Program-made: the position numbers and the translations under genes
Part shown: piece by piece, positions 26,780 through 36,246 of the stretch
How positions within the stretch are numbered: position 1 is the stretch's first letter
Layout: each line of letters begins with the position of its first letter
The notes under the pieces: model-generated
Told to the model about the DNA's origin: nothing
The model's database searches: none
Seen by the model: the letters and a program-made list of their open reading frames with translations, nothing else
Source: Microbacterium esteraromaticum
GTDB lineage: Bacteria; Actinomycetota; Actinomycetes; Actinomycetales; Microbacteriaceae
Assembly (NCBI RefSeq): GCF_014084045.1
Contig: NZ_CP043732.1
Coordinates: 124,001 to 188,000, forward strand
Direction: 5' to 3'
Length of the DNA stretch: 64,000 nucleotides

Positions 26780-26808
26780 GGGCCGCACGGGATCATCCCG
26801 TACGGCCC
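26780..26808 (-). terminator. hairpin terminator of the monosaccharide transporter operon
   Basis: GGGCCGCACGGG and CCCGTACGGCCC pair with one internal mismatch around a 5-base loop (ATCAT). The element lies 19 bases past the chvE stop on the minus strand. There is no T tract. Confidence 0.65.
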
Positions 26809-26827
26809 GCCGCGGCGCAGAGCGCGA

Positions 26828-27946
26828 TTACTGGTACGACTTGACGATCTCGAGCAGGCTCGGGACGTTGGCGTACGCCTCCTCGGCGTTCTCCTTGGTG
26901 ACGATCACCGGGTCGAGCAGATACGCGGGGACGACCTTCACGCCGTTGTCGTACTGCTCGGTGTCGTTGACCTCGGCGTCATCGCCCTTCTGCAGCTGGC
27001 CGACCATCTTGATGGCCTGCTCCACGAGCAGAGTGGTGTCCTTGTTGATCGTGGAGTACTGCACGCCGTCCATGATCGACTTGACCGACTCGACCTCGGA
27101 GTCCTGCCCGGTCACGACCGGCACGGGCTTGCCCGCCTGCTGCACCGACGTGATGACCGCACGGGCCAGGGTGTCGTTGGGCGAGAGCACGCCGTCGAGC
27201 GCCGCCGAGCTGTAGGTCGAGGTGAGGATGGAGTCCATCCGACGCTGTGCGTTCTCGGCCTTCCACCCGTCGGTCGCCGTCTGTGCGATCTCGGTCTGGC
27301 CCGAGAGCACCTTCAGCGTGCCGTCGTCGATCTTCGGCTGCAGCACATCCATCGCGCCGTTGAAGAAGACGGCGGAGTTCGCGTCGTCCGGCGAGCCCGA
27401 GAAGAGCTCGATGTTGTACGGCGCCTCGTGACCCGCGTTCGCCGCCAGGCCGTCGAGCAGGGCCTGGCCCTGCAGCTGGCCGACCTTGAAGTTGTCGAAG
27501 GCGACGTAGTAGTCGACCGCCTCGGTGTTCTCGATCAGGCGGTCGTAGGCGATCACGTAGGCGCCGGCGTCCTTGGCGGCCTGCACCTGCGTGGTGAGCT
27601 GCTTGCCGTCCTTCGCACCGATGATGATGACCTTCGCGCCGCCGGTGACCATCGCCTGGATCTGGTTCTGCTGCTCGGCGACCGTGTTCGACGCGGGTGC
27701 GTACTGCACATCGGCCTTGAATCCGGCCTTCTCGAGGCCGTCGGTGAACAGCTTGCCCGCCAGCACCCAGTTCTCGCTGGTCTTGTCGGGCAGGGCGACG
27801 CCGATCGTGGCGTCTGCCGGGAAGCCGGCGGCCTCGGCGGAGTCGCCGCCGTCGGCGGGGGTGCCGCCGCGCTCGGACGAGCAGCCGGTGAGCATGAATG
27901 CGCCGGCGGCGACGATCGCTGTCGCCGTCAGGATGATCTTCTTCAT
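26828..27946 (-). CDS. chvE: multiple-monosaccharide ABC transporter substrate-binding lipoprotein (ChvE-like)
   Basis: A 372-residue lipoprotein with lipobox FMLTGC near residue 21, then a type-1 periplasmic sugar-binding fold: IGVALPDKTSENWVLAGK, AKVIIIGAKDGKQL, AYVIAYDRLIENTEAVDYYV, and VVTGQDSEVESVKSIMDGVQ, all typical of ChvE. The long ChvE-specific insert and the size agree with that family. It binds sugars such as glucose, galactose, xylose or arabinose. It is third in the operon after the ATPase and permease genes. Confidence 0.9.
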   Translation of the reverse strand: MKKIILTATAIVAAGAFMLTGCSSERGGTPADGGDSAEAAGFPADATIGVALPDKTSENWVLAGKLFTDGLEKAGFKADVQYAPASNTVAEQQNQIQAMVTGGAKVIIIGAKDGKQLTTQVQAAKDAGAYVIAYDRLIENTEAVDYYVAFDNFKVGQLQGQALLDGLAANAGHEAPYNIELFSGSPDDANSAVFFNGAMDVLQPKIDDGTLKVLSGQTEIAQTATDGWKAENAQRRMDSILTSTYSSAALDGVLSPNDTLARAVITSVQQAGKPVPVVTGQDSEVESVKSIMDGVQYSTINKDTTLLVEQAIKMVGQLQKGDDAEVNDTEQYDNGVKVVPAYLLDPVIVTKENAEEAYANVPSLLEIVKSYQ

Positions 27947-27985
27947 GTGATCTCTTTCTCTGGTGTTCTGCGGTGAGGGTGTGAG

Positions 27986-29311
27986 TTACTTCTTGCCGGA
28001 GTCGGGTGTCGTGGCGAGCGCGGGGAACGGCTCCGGTTCGCGGCGCGCGAACCGACGGGTGAGGAAGCCGATGACCGACGGGCGGCCCTGCTGCTTGTTC
28101 CACACGTCGATGCCGACCGCGACGAGCAGCACGAGGCCCTTGATCATGGCGACCACGTCGGCTCCGAAGCCGAGCAGCGCGAGCCCGTTGTTGAGGAACG
28201 CCATCACGAATCCGCCGATGATCGAGCCGATGACGGTTCCGATGCCGCCAGACACCGCCGCGCCGCCGATGAAGACCGAGGCGATGGCGTCGAGCTCCCA
28301 GCCGTTGCCGTCCTGCGGACCGGATGCCGTGGCGCGTGCCACATAGAGCATTCCGGCGAGCGAGGCGAGCACCGACATGTTCATGATCACGAAGAAGTCG
28401 ACCCAGCGGTCCTTGACGCCCGAGAGGCGTGCGGCCTGACGGTTGCCGCCGACCGCGTAGATGTGCCGGCCGAACACCGTGTTGTTCGTGATGAAGCTGT
28501 ACACGATCACGAGGACGAGGAGGATGACCCCCGACACAGGGAAGCTGGTGCCCTCGCGCCCCGTGGCGAACTGCCATCCGGCCAGCAGGATGATCACCGA
28601 GAGCAGGGCGACCTTTGTCGCGCTGACCCAGCCGGGCGCCATCTCCGAGCCCATCCGCTGCTGGGCCCGGCGGGTCCAGATCTCGTGGAAGACGATCCAT
28701 GCGACGCCGATGACGGCCAGGATCATGGTCGGCACGTTGAACGGCAGCGGCACCGCGACCTCGGGCAGGTATCCGGCGCCGATGTAGGTGAACTCCTTCG
28801 GCACCGGCACCGTCGTCGACTGGCCGATCCACTGGTTCGCGCCGCGGAAGAAGAGCATGCCGGCGAGAGTCACGATGAACGCTGGCACGCCGACGTAGGC
28901 GACCCACACGCCGTGCCAGGCGCCCACGAGCACCCCGACCCCGAGGCCGAGCAGGATCCCGCCCCACCACGGCACGTTCCACTCCGCCATCGCCTTGGCG
29001 ACGATGATGCCGGTGAACGCGGCGACCGAGCCGACCGACAGGTCGATGTGGCCCATGATGATTACCATCACCATGCCGATCGCCAGGATCAGGATGTACG
29101 AGTACTGGTTGACGACGTTGATCAGGTTGCCCGGCGAGAGGGTGAGGCCCTGGCCCTTGGCGATGAAGGTCCAGATCTGGAAGAAGATCAGGATGACGAT
29201 GAGGCTGCCGAGGATGCCGAACTGCCGCAGCGCCGAGCGGCCGCCGCCGCCGAACATCTTCCTGATGTCGCCGAGGTGGAAGCCGCGTCGCTCAGTGGTC
29301 GTTTCGCTCAT
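27986..29311 (-). CDS. mmsB: multiple-monosaccharide ABC transporter permease (GguB/MmsB type)
   Basis: A permease of about 441 residues with roughly ten hydrophobic helices. It shows [39 protein letters not shown] and [20 protein letters not shown], the RbsC/XylH-type marks. The extra segment around residues 200-260 is usual in the GguB branch. ATG 29311 overlaps the ATPase stop as ATGA. Confidence 0.91.
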   Translation of the reverse strand: MSETTTERRGFHLGDIRKMFGGGGRSALRQFGILGSLIVILIFFQIWTFIAKGQGLTLSPGNLINVVNQYSYILILAIGMVMVIIMGHIDLSVGSVAAFTGIIVAKAMAEWNVPWWGGILLGLGVGVLVGAWHGVWVAYVGVPAFIVTLAGMLFFRGANQWIGQSTTVPVPKEFTYIGAGYLPEVAVPLPFNVPTMILAVIGVAWIVFHEIWTRRAQQRMGSEMAPGWVSATKVALLSVIILLAGWQFATGREGTSFPVSGVILLVLVIVYSFITNNTVFGRHIYAVGGNRQAARLSGVKDRWVDFFVIMNMSVLASLAGMLYVARATASGPQDGNGWELDAIASVFIGGAAVSGGIGTVIGSIIGGFVMAFLNNGLALLGFGADVVAMIKGLVLLVAVGIDVWNKQQGRPSVIGFLTRRFARREPEPFPALATTPDSGKK

Positions 29312-30876
29312 GCCTGTGCTCTCTGGGTAGCGGAGGTCATGCTTCGCATGAGCGCCTCCGGGGTGGCCTGGTCGGAGGGGATGCAGTCGGTGACGCGTCC
29401 CTCGAAGACGGTGTAGATGCGGTCGGAGATGCCGAGCAGCTCGGGGAGCTCGCTGGAGATGACGATGACTCCCTTCCCCTGCGCCGCGAGCTCGTTGATG
29501 ATCGAGTAGATCTCGTACTTCGCCCCGACATCGATGCCTCTGGTGGGCTCGTCGAGGATCAGCAGGTCGGGGTCGGTGAACATCCACTTGGCGAGGACGA
29601 CCTTCTGCTGGTTGCCGCCCGACAGCTTGCCGACCCCCTCCTCGACCGAGGGCGTCTTGATGCGCAGCGCCTTGCGGTACCGCTCGGCGGTGGCGAACTC
29701 CTGGCGCTCGTCGACGACGCCGCGAGTCGCGATCTTCGACAGCTTCGCCGCCACGATCGAGCGCTTGATGGTGTCGAGCAGGTTGAGGCCGAGAACTTTG
29801 CGGTCCTCGCTGACGTAGGCGAGCCCGTGCTTGATCGCCGATGCCACATCGGGGAGTGCGACCTCACGACCGTCCTTGATGAGCGTTCCCGACTGGAAGA
29901 GCCCGTATGAGCGGCCGAAGATGCTCATCGCGAATTCGGTGCGACCTGCGCCCATGAGGCCGGCGATGCCCACCACCTCACCACGGCGCACCTCGATGCT
30001 GGACCCCTTCACGACCATGCGCTCGGAGACGGTGGGGTGCTGCACCCACCAGTCCCTGACCTCGAAGAACACCTCCCCGATCTCGGGTGTGCGGTCGGGG
30101 TAGCGGCTCTCGAGCGAGCGGCCGACCATGCCCTGGATGATGCGGTCCTCATTGATCTCACCGCGCGAGACGTCGAGCGTCTCGATGGTGCGGCCGTCGC
30201 GGATGATCGTGATCTCGTCGGCGATCTGCTCGATCTCGTTGAGCTTGTGACTGATGATGATCGACGTGATGCCCTTGGCCTTGAGGCCGAGGATCAGGTC
30301 GAGCAGGTGCTGCGAGTCGTTCTCGTTGAGCGCAGCCGTCGGCTCGTCGAGGATCAGCAGCTTGACGTCCTTGTTGAGCGCCTTGGCGATCTCGATGAGC
30401 TGCTGCTTTCCGACGCCGAGGTGCTTGATCGCCACGTCCGGGTCCTCGTTCAGGCCGACCCGCGCGAGCAGCTCGACTGCGCGCTGCTTCTGCGCCTGCC
30501 AGTCGATCGCACCGAACCGGCGGATCTCGTTGCCGAGGAAGATGTTCTCGGTGATGGACAGCTCGGGGATGAGCGCGAGCTCCTGGTGGATGATCACGAT
30601 GCCGGCGCTCTCGCTGGCCGCGATGTCCTTGAAGCGCTGCTCTTCGCCGTACAGCACGATGTCGCCGTCGTAGGTGCCGAACGGGTACACCCCGGAGAGG
30701 ACCTTCATCAGCGTGGACTTGCCCGCGCCGTTCTCGCCGCAGATGGCGTGCACCTCGGCGGTGCGCACGGTGATCGAGACGTCGGAGAGCGCTTTGACGC
30801 CAGGGAACTCCTTCGTGATGCGCCGCATCTCAAGGATCGGGCCTGCGACGCTCGGCAGCGTTGTCGTTATGCTCAC
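29308..30876 (-). CDS. mmsA: multiple-monosaccharide ABC transporter ATP-binding protein (GguA/MmsA type)
   Basis: A 522-residue protein with two ABC domains. The first has [35 protein letters not shown] and [12 protein letters not shown]; the second has [30 protein letters not shown] and [19 protein letters not shown], with the degenerate second Walker A usual for sugar ABC ATPases. GTG 30876 is chosen because GAGGAAG lies just upstream. A LacI-type operator lies 31 bases before the start. Confidence 0.92.
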   Translation of the reverse strand: MSITTTLPSVAGPILEMRRITKEFPGVKALSDVSITVRTAEVHAICGENGAGKSTLMKVLSGVYPFGTYDGDIVLYGEEQRFKDIAASESAGIVIIHQELALIPELSITENIFLGNEIRRFGAIDWQAQKQRAVELLARVGLNEDPDVAIKHLGVGKQQLIEIAKALNKDVKLLILDEPTAALNENDSQHLLDLILGLKAKGITSIIISHKLNEIEQIADEITIIRDGRTIETLDVSRGEINEDRIIQGMVGRSLESRYPDRTPEIGEVFFEVRDWWVQHPTVSERMVVKGSSIEVRRGEVVGIAGLMGAGRTEFAMSIFGRSYGLFQSGTLIKDGREVALPDVASAIKHGLAYVSEDRKVLGLNLLDTIKRSIVAAKLSKIATRGVVDERQEFATAERYRKALRIKTPSVEEGVGKLSGGNQQKVVLAKWMFTDPDLLILDEPTRGIDVGAKYEIYSIINELAAQGKGVIVISSELPELLGISDRIYTVFEGRVTDCIPSDQATPEALMRSMTSATQRAQA

Positions 30877-30907
30877 GGATCTTCCTCGACACGAGTGGCG
30901 GTGACAC

Positions 30908-30925
30908 AATGTGACCGTTCACATT
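30908..30925. promoter_or_regulatory. LacI-family operator upstream of mmsA
   Basis: AATGTGA-CCGT-TCACATT is a perfect 7-bp inverted repeat. A near-copy lies before the lacI-family gene (32016-32031), so this pair defines a likely site ATGTGACCGTWCACAT for the neighbouring regulator. Confidence 0.75.
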
Positions 30926-30986
30926 GGCTAACTCATGATGCGCCGCGATCGACGGGCTGTCAAGTGCCCTTCGGTGATTCGCGATC

Positions 30987-32000
30987 TCAGCGTGATGAAG
31001 CGGACTCGCGCACCCGCAGCTCGGGCTCGAGCGCACCGAAGACCGGCAGCGTCTCACCGCGGATCTCGGCGAGCAGCATCGCCACCGCGCGACGCCCCAC
31101 CTCGTGGAAGTCCTGGTGCACGGTCGTCAGCGTGGGCCAGACATGCGCCGCGACGGGCACGTCGTCGAAGCCGGCGACGCTGACGTCCTCCGGCACCCGC
31201 ACCCCTGAGTCCCTGAAGCCGTGCATGAGCCCGATCGCCATGAGGTCGTTCGCCGCGAACACGGCCGTGAAGTCCACCCGTCGCGACAGCTCGCGACCGG
31301 CGAAGTAGCCGAAGTCCGCCGTCCAGTCCCCCCGTATCGGCGGGAAGGTCGGGAGATCGGCATCCCTCAGCGCCTCCAGATAGCCGCGCATCCGTGACTC
31401 CGCCTCGATCCAGTCCTGAGGGCCGGCGAGATGCAGGATCTCGGAATGCCCCAGCGAGATCATGTGCTCGGTGACCATCCGCGCCCCGTGCACCTGGTCG
31501 GCCGCGAGCGTCACGCCATCCGAACCCGAGGCGGTCTGCAGGCTGACGAACGGCACGGACGCCGCCATGCCCCGAAGCACGTTGAACACCCTGACCTGCG
31601 GCGCCAGCACGACGATTCCGTCGACGTGCTCGCGGCCGAGCTGACGCACGGCGGTCCCGATCGCCTCGGGAGTCGTGTCGGTGAGGTTCAGGGTCGAGAC
31701 CGAGTACCCCTCGGCCCGCGCCGCCTCCTCGATGGCGGCGATCGCCGAGGTCGGTCCGAACTCGCCGACCGTCGCCGACAGGATGCCGAGGGTGTTCGAC
31801 CTGCTGGTGACGAGCGCCCTCGCCGCGAGATTCGGCCGGTAGTCGAGCACGGATATGGCATCGAGCACCTTCGCCTTCGTCTCGGGCCTGATGCTCGGAT
31901 GGTCGTTCAGCACGCGCGACACGGTCTGATGCGACACCCCGGCGAGCCGCGCGACGTCGCGGATGCTCGGTGTCCTGGCACGCTCGGAGGCAGCGTTCAT
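30987..32000 (-). CDS. LacI-family transcriptional regulator of the monosaccharide transporter
   Basis: A 337-residue regulator. The N-terminal helix-turn-helix reads SIRDVARLAGVSHQTVSRVL with hinge-helix region RPNLAARALVTSRS, followed by a sugar-binding core (LAADQVHGARMVTEHMISLGH, AVFAANDLMAIGLMHGFRD, EDVSVAGFDDVPVAAHVWP). It is encoded just upstream of mmsA-mmsB-chvE on the same strand, and matching palindromes precede both units. It should repress the transporter and itself until a sugar binds. Confidence 0.93.
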   Translation of the reverse strand: MNAASERARTPSIRDVARLAGVSHQTVSRVLNDHPSIRPETKAKVLDAISVLDYRPNLAARALVTSRSNTLGILSATVGEFGPTSAIAAIEEAARAEGYSVSTLNLTDTTPEAIGTAVRQLGREHVDGIVVLAPQVRVFNVLRGMAASVPFVSLQTASGSDGVTLAADQVHGARMVTEHMISLGHSEILHLAGPQDWIEAESRMRGYLEALRDADLPTFPPIRGDWTADFGYFAGRELSRRVDFTAVFAANDLMAIGLMHGFRDSGVRVPEDVSVAGFDDVPVAAHVWPTLTTVHQDFHEVGRRAVAMLLAEIRGETLPVFGALEPELRVRESASSR

Positions 32001-32015
32001 GGCATGCCTCCTCGC

Positions 32016-32031
32016 ATGTGTACGGTCACAT
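32016..32031. promoter_or_regulatory. LacI-family operator upstream of its own gene
   Basis: ATGTGTACGGTCACAT reads ATGTGACCGTACACAT on the minus strand, one base different from the operator at 30908-30925 in the shared 16 bases. It ends 15 bases before the regulator start, which suggests autorepression. Confidence 0.72.
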
Positions 32032-32069
32032 CGTCTGCCCCATCATGACATGCAGGGTCCTGCGGCGCA

Positions 32070-32993
32070 TCAGAAGATGACGCGAGCGCCCGGCACGGGG
32101 CCATGCACGTGCAGCGCGTGGCGCCCGGTGTCGCGGAGCTGATCCTGCACCGAGCGGGCTTGCTCGGGCCCGTCGCAGAGCAGAGCGATGGTCGGGCCCG
32201 ATCCCGAGACGAGACCGCCCAGGGCTCCGAAACGGATGCCGTCCACGAGGGTGGCGGCGAGATCGGGGCGGTCGACGACCGCGGCCGCCTCGAGATCGTT
32301 CAGCAGTGCAGGCGCGAGATCCCGTGCCTCACCGGCCCGCAGCGCCTGCAGCACGGGCAGCGGCACGTCGAGCGACATCGGCGGATCGTCGGCGACGGCG
32401 CCCTCCTGCGCGCGCAGCAGATCGAGCTGCCCGTACACCTCGGGCGTCGAGAGTCCCTGCTCGCTGAGGACGAGCACCCAGTCGAATCGTCCACGAGCGA
32501 GAGCGGGCGTGAGCTCGTCGCCGCGCCCCGCGCCGACCGCGGTGCCGCCGTGCAGCGCGAAGGGCACATCGGCACCGAGTCGCGCGGCGAGCTCGTGCAG
32601 TCGATGCTGCCCGAGCTCGGTCCCCCACAGCGCATCGCAGGCGACCAGCGCTGCGGCGGCGTCTGCCGAGCCTCCGCCCATGCCGCCGGCCACCGGCACG
32701 CCCTTGCGGATGCGCAGGTGCACCCCCGCATCCACCCCCGCCGCCTGTGCGAGCAGCTTGGCCGCCCGCATCGCCAGATTGCGATCGTCGAGAGGCACGC
32801 CTGTGACGTCGACGTCCCCCTCGACCTCGAGGCTGAACCCGTCGGCGAGGGTCGCGTAGACGTCCTCGTACAGCGACACCGCCTGGAAGACCGTGGCGAG
32901 CGAGTGATAGCCGTCATCGTGCCTTGGTCCGACCCCCAGATAGACGTTGATCTTGCCCGGGGCCCGCACGTGCACGGAGCGCGGCGTCATCAC
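32070..32993 (-). CDS. ispE: 4-diphosphocytidyl-2-C-methyl-D-erythritol kinase
   Basis: A 307-residue GHMP kinase of the MEP pathway, phosphorylating CDP-ME on the way to IPP and DMAPP. Marks are VRAPGKINVYLGVGPRHDDG (substrate site) and the ATP loop VAGGMGGGSADAAAAL, with GGLVSGSGPTIALL near the C terminus. It feeds the same isoprenoid pool used by the crt operon. ATG 32993 overlaps the preceding aldo/keto reductase stop by 4 bases; ATG 32990 is adjacent. Confidence 0.95.
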   Translation of the reverse strand: MMTPRSVHVRAPGKINVYLGVGPRHDDGYHSLATVFQAVSLYEDVYATLADGFSLEVEGDVDVTGVPLDDRNLAMRAAKLLAQAAGVDAGVHLRIRKGVPVAGGMGGGSADAAAALVACDALWGTELGQHRLHELAARLGADVPFALHGGTAVGAGRGDELTPALARGRFDWVLVLSEQGLSTPEVYGQLDLLRAQEGAVADDPPMSLDVPLPVLQALRAGEARDLAPALLNDLEAAAVVDRPDLAATLVDGIRFGALGGLVSGSGPTIALLCDGPEQARSVQDQLRDTGRHALHVHGPVPGARVIF

Positions 32994-34054
32994 AGCTCCG
33001 ACGAGACGGACCAGAGATTGACGTCGATGCCGTGCGCGAGTGCGTCGATGGCCGTGAGCTCGTCATCGTCGAATTCCGGCCCATCCACCGCGGCGATGTT
33101 CTCGTCGATCTGCTCGGGGCGCGAGGCGCCGATGAGCGCCGATACGACGACCGGGTCGCGCAGGGTCCACTGCAGCGCCATCTGCGCAAGCGTCTGGCCG
33201 CGGTCGGCCGCGATGTCGTTGAGGCCGCGCAGCACCGCGAGGCCCTCCTCGGAGAGCGGCCGATCGGGCAGCGACCCGCGCTTCTGCGCGCGCTGCGCGG
33301 TGCCGTCGCCGAGATACTTGCCCGTCAGCAGCCCCTGCGCGAGCGGCGTGAAGGCGATAGCGCCCATACCGGCCGATCGGAGGGTGTCGGTCAGGCCGTC
33401 CTCGATCCAGCGGTTGAGGACGGAGTACGAGGGCTGGTGGATCACCAGAGGCGTGCCGAGGTCGCGTGCCACCGCGAGCGCGGCCTCGGTGCGCTCAGCG
33501 CTGTATGACGAGATGCCGACGTAGAGTGCCTTGCCCTGCCGCACGAGCGTGTCGAGCGCGCCGACCGTCTCCTCCACCGGCGTCACGGGATCGACCCGGT
33601 GCGAGTAGAAGATGTCGACGTAGTCGAGGCCCATCCGGGTGAGTGACTGCTCGGCGCTGGCGAGGATGTACTTGCGGCTGCCCAGGTCGCCGTATGGGCC
33701 CGGCCACATGTCCCAGCCGGCCTTCGACGAGATGACCAGCTCGTCGCGGTACGGTGCGAGGTCCTCTGACAGGATGCGGCCGAAGTTCTTCTCGGCTGAG
33801 CCGTAGGGCGGACCGTAGTTGTTCGCGAGGTCGAAGTGCGTGATTCCGCTGTCGAAGGCATGCCACAGCAGGGCGCGCTGCGAGTCGAGCGGGATGTTGT
33901 CGCCGAAGTTCCACCACAGACCGAGCGAGATCGGCGGAAGATAGAGCCCGCTCGTGCCGACCTGACGGTACGGGAAGCGCTGGTAGCGATCCGGTGCCGC
34001 GACATACGGCCGGTGGATCTCGGGGACATCGGGGCGGAAGCGCGGTTCGGTCAC
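32990..34054 (-). CDS. mgrA: aldo/keto reductase (YghZ/MgrA type, L-glyceraldehyde 3-phosphate reductase-like)
   Basis: A 354-residue NADPH-dependent reductase of the AKR14/YghZ type. It has the catalytic Asp/Tyr segment FDLANNYGPPYGSAEKNFG, the Lys segment VISSKAGWDMWPGPYGDLGS, YSHRVDPVTPVEETVGAL and the cofactor region SALIGASRPEQIDEN. Members reduce methylglyoxal and L-glyceraldehyde 3-phosphate. It lies between rsmA (4 bases away) and ispE (overlapping), genes that are often direct neighbours in actinobacteria, so it may be an insertion into a housekeeping operon. Confidence 0.85.
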   Translation of the reverse strand: MTEPRFRPDVPEIHRPYVAAPDRYQRFPYRQVGTSGLYLPPISLGLWWNFGDNIPLDSQRALLWHAFDSGITHFDLANNYGPPYGSAEKNFGRILSEDLAPYRDELVISSKAGWDMWPGPYGDLGSRKYILASAEQSLTRMGLDYVDIFYSHRVDPVTPVEETVGALDTLVRQGKALYVGISSYSAERTEAALAVARDLGTPLVIHQPSYSVLNRWIEDGLTDTLRSAGMGAIAFTPLAQGLLTGKYLGDGTAQRAQKRGSLPDRPLSEEGLAVLRGLNDIAADRGQTLAQMALQWTLRDPVVVSALIGASRPEQIDENIAAVDGPEFDDDELTAIDALAHGIDVNLWSVSSEL

Positions 34055-34058
34055 GCTG

Positions 34059-34925
34059 TCAGGCTATCGGCCCCGGCGCCGGATCGTGCTGGACGAGCGC
34101 GATGCGGTGGTAGTCGTCGACCGTGAGATCCTCGCCGCGCGCCGTGGGGGCGACACCGGCGGCCTCGAGCACCTCGGATGCCGCTGCCGACCCTCCGTAC
34201 AGTCCGGAGAGCGCCTGACGGAGCATCTTGCGGCGCTGATTGAATGCGGCGTCCACGATCTCGAAGGTGCGCCGACGCTCGTCGTCGTCGCCGCGAGGCG
34301 TCTCGTCGCGCTCGAAGCCGACCAGCAGACTGTCGACGTTCGGCACGGGCCAGAACACCTGACGCGACACGGTGCCGCACAGACGCCACGGTCCGTACCA
34401 GGCCGCCTTCACACTGGGGGCGCCGTAGATCTTCGAGCCCGGCTTCGCGGCGAGGCGCTCGGCGACCTCTGCCTGCACCATCACCACGCCGCGCTGCAGA
34501 TGTGCGAACGTCTCGAGGAAATGCAGCAGCACCGGCACCGAGACGTTGTACGGCAGATTGGCGACGAGCACCGTGGGCCGGCCAGGCAGCTCGGTGACGC
34601 GCATGGCATCGGCATCCACCACCGTCAGCATGCCGTCGGCCACGCCGCGCTCCCGCGCCGTCTGCGGCAGCCGCTCGGCGAGGCGATGGTCGATCTCGAC
34701 CGCGGTGACCGACGCTCCGGCCTCGAGGATCGCGAGGGTCAGCGAACCGAGGCCAGGTCCGATCTCGACGACCCGCTCCCCCGGCTGCACGGCCGCCGCG
34801 TGCACGATCTTGCGCACCGTGTTCGCGTCGACGACGAAGTTCTGGCCCAGCTTCTTCGTGGGTGTGACGTCGAGCTCGGCGGCAAGACGGCGGATCTCGG
34901 TGGCGCCGAGCAGGGAGACGGTCAT
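34059..34925 (-). CDS. rsmA: 16S rRNA (adenine1518/1519-N6,N6)-dimethyltransferase
   Basis: A 288-residue KsgA-type enzyme. Marks are TPTKKLGQNFVVDANTVRKI, the SAM site VVEIGPGLGSLTLAIL, and the catalytic NLPYNV motif in VLVANLPYNVSVP, with NQRRKMLRQALSGL near the C terminus. It dimethylates two adenines at the 3' end of 16S rRNA. ATG 34925 is preferred; ATG 34943 would add six residues. It is the first gene of the rsmA-AKR-ispE unit and divergent from the MFS gene. Confidence 0.95.
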   Translation of the reverse strand: MTVSLLGATEIRRLAAELDVTPTKKLGQNFVVDANTVRKIVHAAAVQPGERVVEIGPGLGSLTLAILEAGASVTAVEIDHRLAERLPQTARERGVADGMLTVVDADAMRVTELPGRPTVLVANLPYNVSVPVLLHFLETFAHLQRGVVMVQAEVAERLAAKPGSKIYGAPSVKAAWYGPWRLCGTVSRQVFWPVPNVDSLLVGFERDETPRGDDDERRRTFEIVDAAFNQRRKMLRQALSGLYGGSAAASEVLEAAGVAPTARGEDLTVDDYHRIALVQHDPAPGPIA

Positions 34926-34969
34926 GCCCCCATTCTCGCGCATCCCGCCGCGCCCCTAAGATCGAGCGG

Positions 34970-36241
34970 GTGACCGCACTCGGAGAGCTCATCGCACCGC
35001 GCCGCCTCGGCCGCGATTTCCGCTGGCTGATGTCGGCCGCGTGGACGAGCAACATCGGCGACGGCATCGCTCTCGCCGCCTCGCCTCTGCTGATCGCCTC
35101 GATGACGTCGTCTCCCGTGCTCGTCGCCTCTGGCGCGATGCTGCAGTTCCTGCCGTGGCTGCTGTTCGGTCTGCACGCGGGGGCGATCGCTGACCGCGTG
35201 GAGAGGAGGATGCTCGTGATGCTCGCCCACGGCATCCGGGCCCTCGTCGTCGCCGCGCTCGTCGTCTTCCTCGTGACGGGCATGGCGAACATCGCGATCG
35301 TGCTCATCGTGTCGTTCCTCTACGGAACGGCCGAGGTGTTCGCCGACACGAGCACGAGCACGCTGCTGCCGATGATGGTGAAGCCCGCCGATCTCGGCGT
35401 CGGCAACGCCCGCCTGCAGGCCGGGTTCCTCGTCGCCAATCAGCTGGCGGGTCCGCCGCTGGGTGCCTTCCTGTTCGCGCTCGGGTCGTTCTGGCCTTTC
35501 CTCGCGCAGGTGCTCGCGGTGACTCTGGGACTCATCCTCGTGTCGCGGATCGCCAGGCAGCCGGTGCCGCCGAGGTCGGGCGCGTCAGAGGCCGCCGAGA
35601 AGCGTCCCGTGCACACCGAGATCGGCGAGGGCCTTCGCTGGGCGTGGCACAACAAGCCGGTGCGCACCCTGATCGTGATCATCCTCGCGTTCAACGTCAC
35701 CTGGGCCGCACCGTGGGGGATCCTGGTGCTCTACGCGACGGAGCACCTCGGGATGGGACCGGTGGGGTTCGGAGCCCTGACCACGGCATCGGCGATCGGG
35801 GGCCTCGCCGGCACCATGAGCTTCGGGTGGCTCGAACGGCATGTGTCGTTCGCGACCATCATGAAGGTGTGCCTCACGCTGGAGGTGCTCATGCACCTCG
35901 CGTTCGCACTCACCACCGACGGTGTCGTGGCGCTGGTGATCATGTTCGGCTTCGGGGCGTACGCGTTCGTGTGGGGCACCATCTCGACCACCGTGCGTCA
36001 GCGTCTCGTGCCCCACGACCTGCAGGGCCGGGTGGGCTCGGTGAACATGGTCGGCGTGTTCGGCGGCATGGTGCTCGGCCAGGCGCTCGGCGGGCTCATC
36101 GCGCAGGCATGGGGGCTGACGGCGCCGTGGTGGTTCGCGTTCGCCGGATCCGCGCTCACCCTGCTGCTGATGTGGCGGCAGATCTCGCACATCGCCGCTG
36201 CGAAGCCGGCCCTCGACGAGGGCGCCGAGCAGGCTGAGTAG
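34970..36241 (+). CDS. MFS transporter (EntS-like exporter group)
   Basis: A 423-residue major-facilitator protein with about twelve hydrophobic helices. ADRVERRMLVM is the loop 2-3 motif, and the layout (AAWTSNIGDGIALAASPLLIAS at the start, VNMVGVFGGMVLGQALGGL later) matches the MFS_3/EntS exporters. The GTG start is 44 bases from the divergent rsmA start. The substrate is unknown; a drug or siderophore exporter is plausible. Confidence 0.85.
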   Translation: MTALGELIAPRRLGRDFRWLMSAAWTSNIGDGIALAASPLLIASMTSSPVLVASGAMLQFLPWLLFGLHAGAIADRVERRMLVMLAHGIRALVVAALVVFLVTGMANIAIVLIVSFLYGTAEVFADTSTSTLLPMMVKPADLGVGNARLQAGFLVANQLAGPPLGAFLFALGSFWPFLAQVLAVTLGLILVSRIARQPVPPRSGASEAAEKRPVHTEIGEGLRWAWHNKPVRTLIVIILAFNVTWAAPWGILVLYATEHLGMGPVGFGALTTASAIGGLAGTMSFGWLERHVSFATIMKVCLTLEVLMHLAFALTTDGVVALVIMFGFGAYAFVWGTISTTVRQRLVPHDLQGRVGSVNMVGVFGGMVLGQALGGLIAQAWGLTAPWWFAFAGSALTLLLMWRQISHIAAAKPALDEGAEQAE

Positions 36242-36246
36242 GCCCG

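Noticed and set aside
24752..27976. A 1074-codon open frame on the plus strand
   Set aside because: It runs antisense through the ferredoxin-like gene, thrE and chvE, has a low-complexity His/Arg/Asp composition and no family motif; a by-product of high GC.
32990..34054. Voltage-gated potassium channel beta subunit, a common label for this type of reductase
   Set aside because: No channel gene is nearby and the YghZ-type motifs are a better match.
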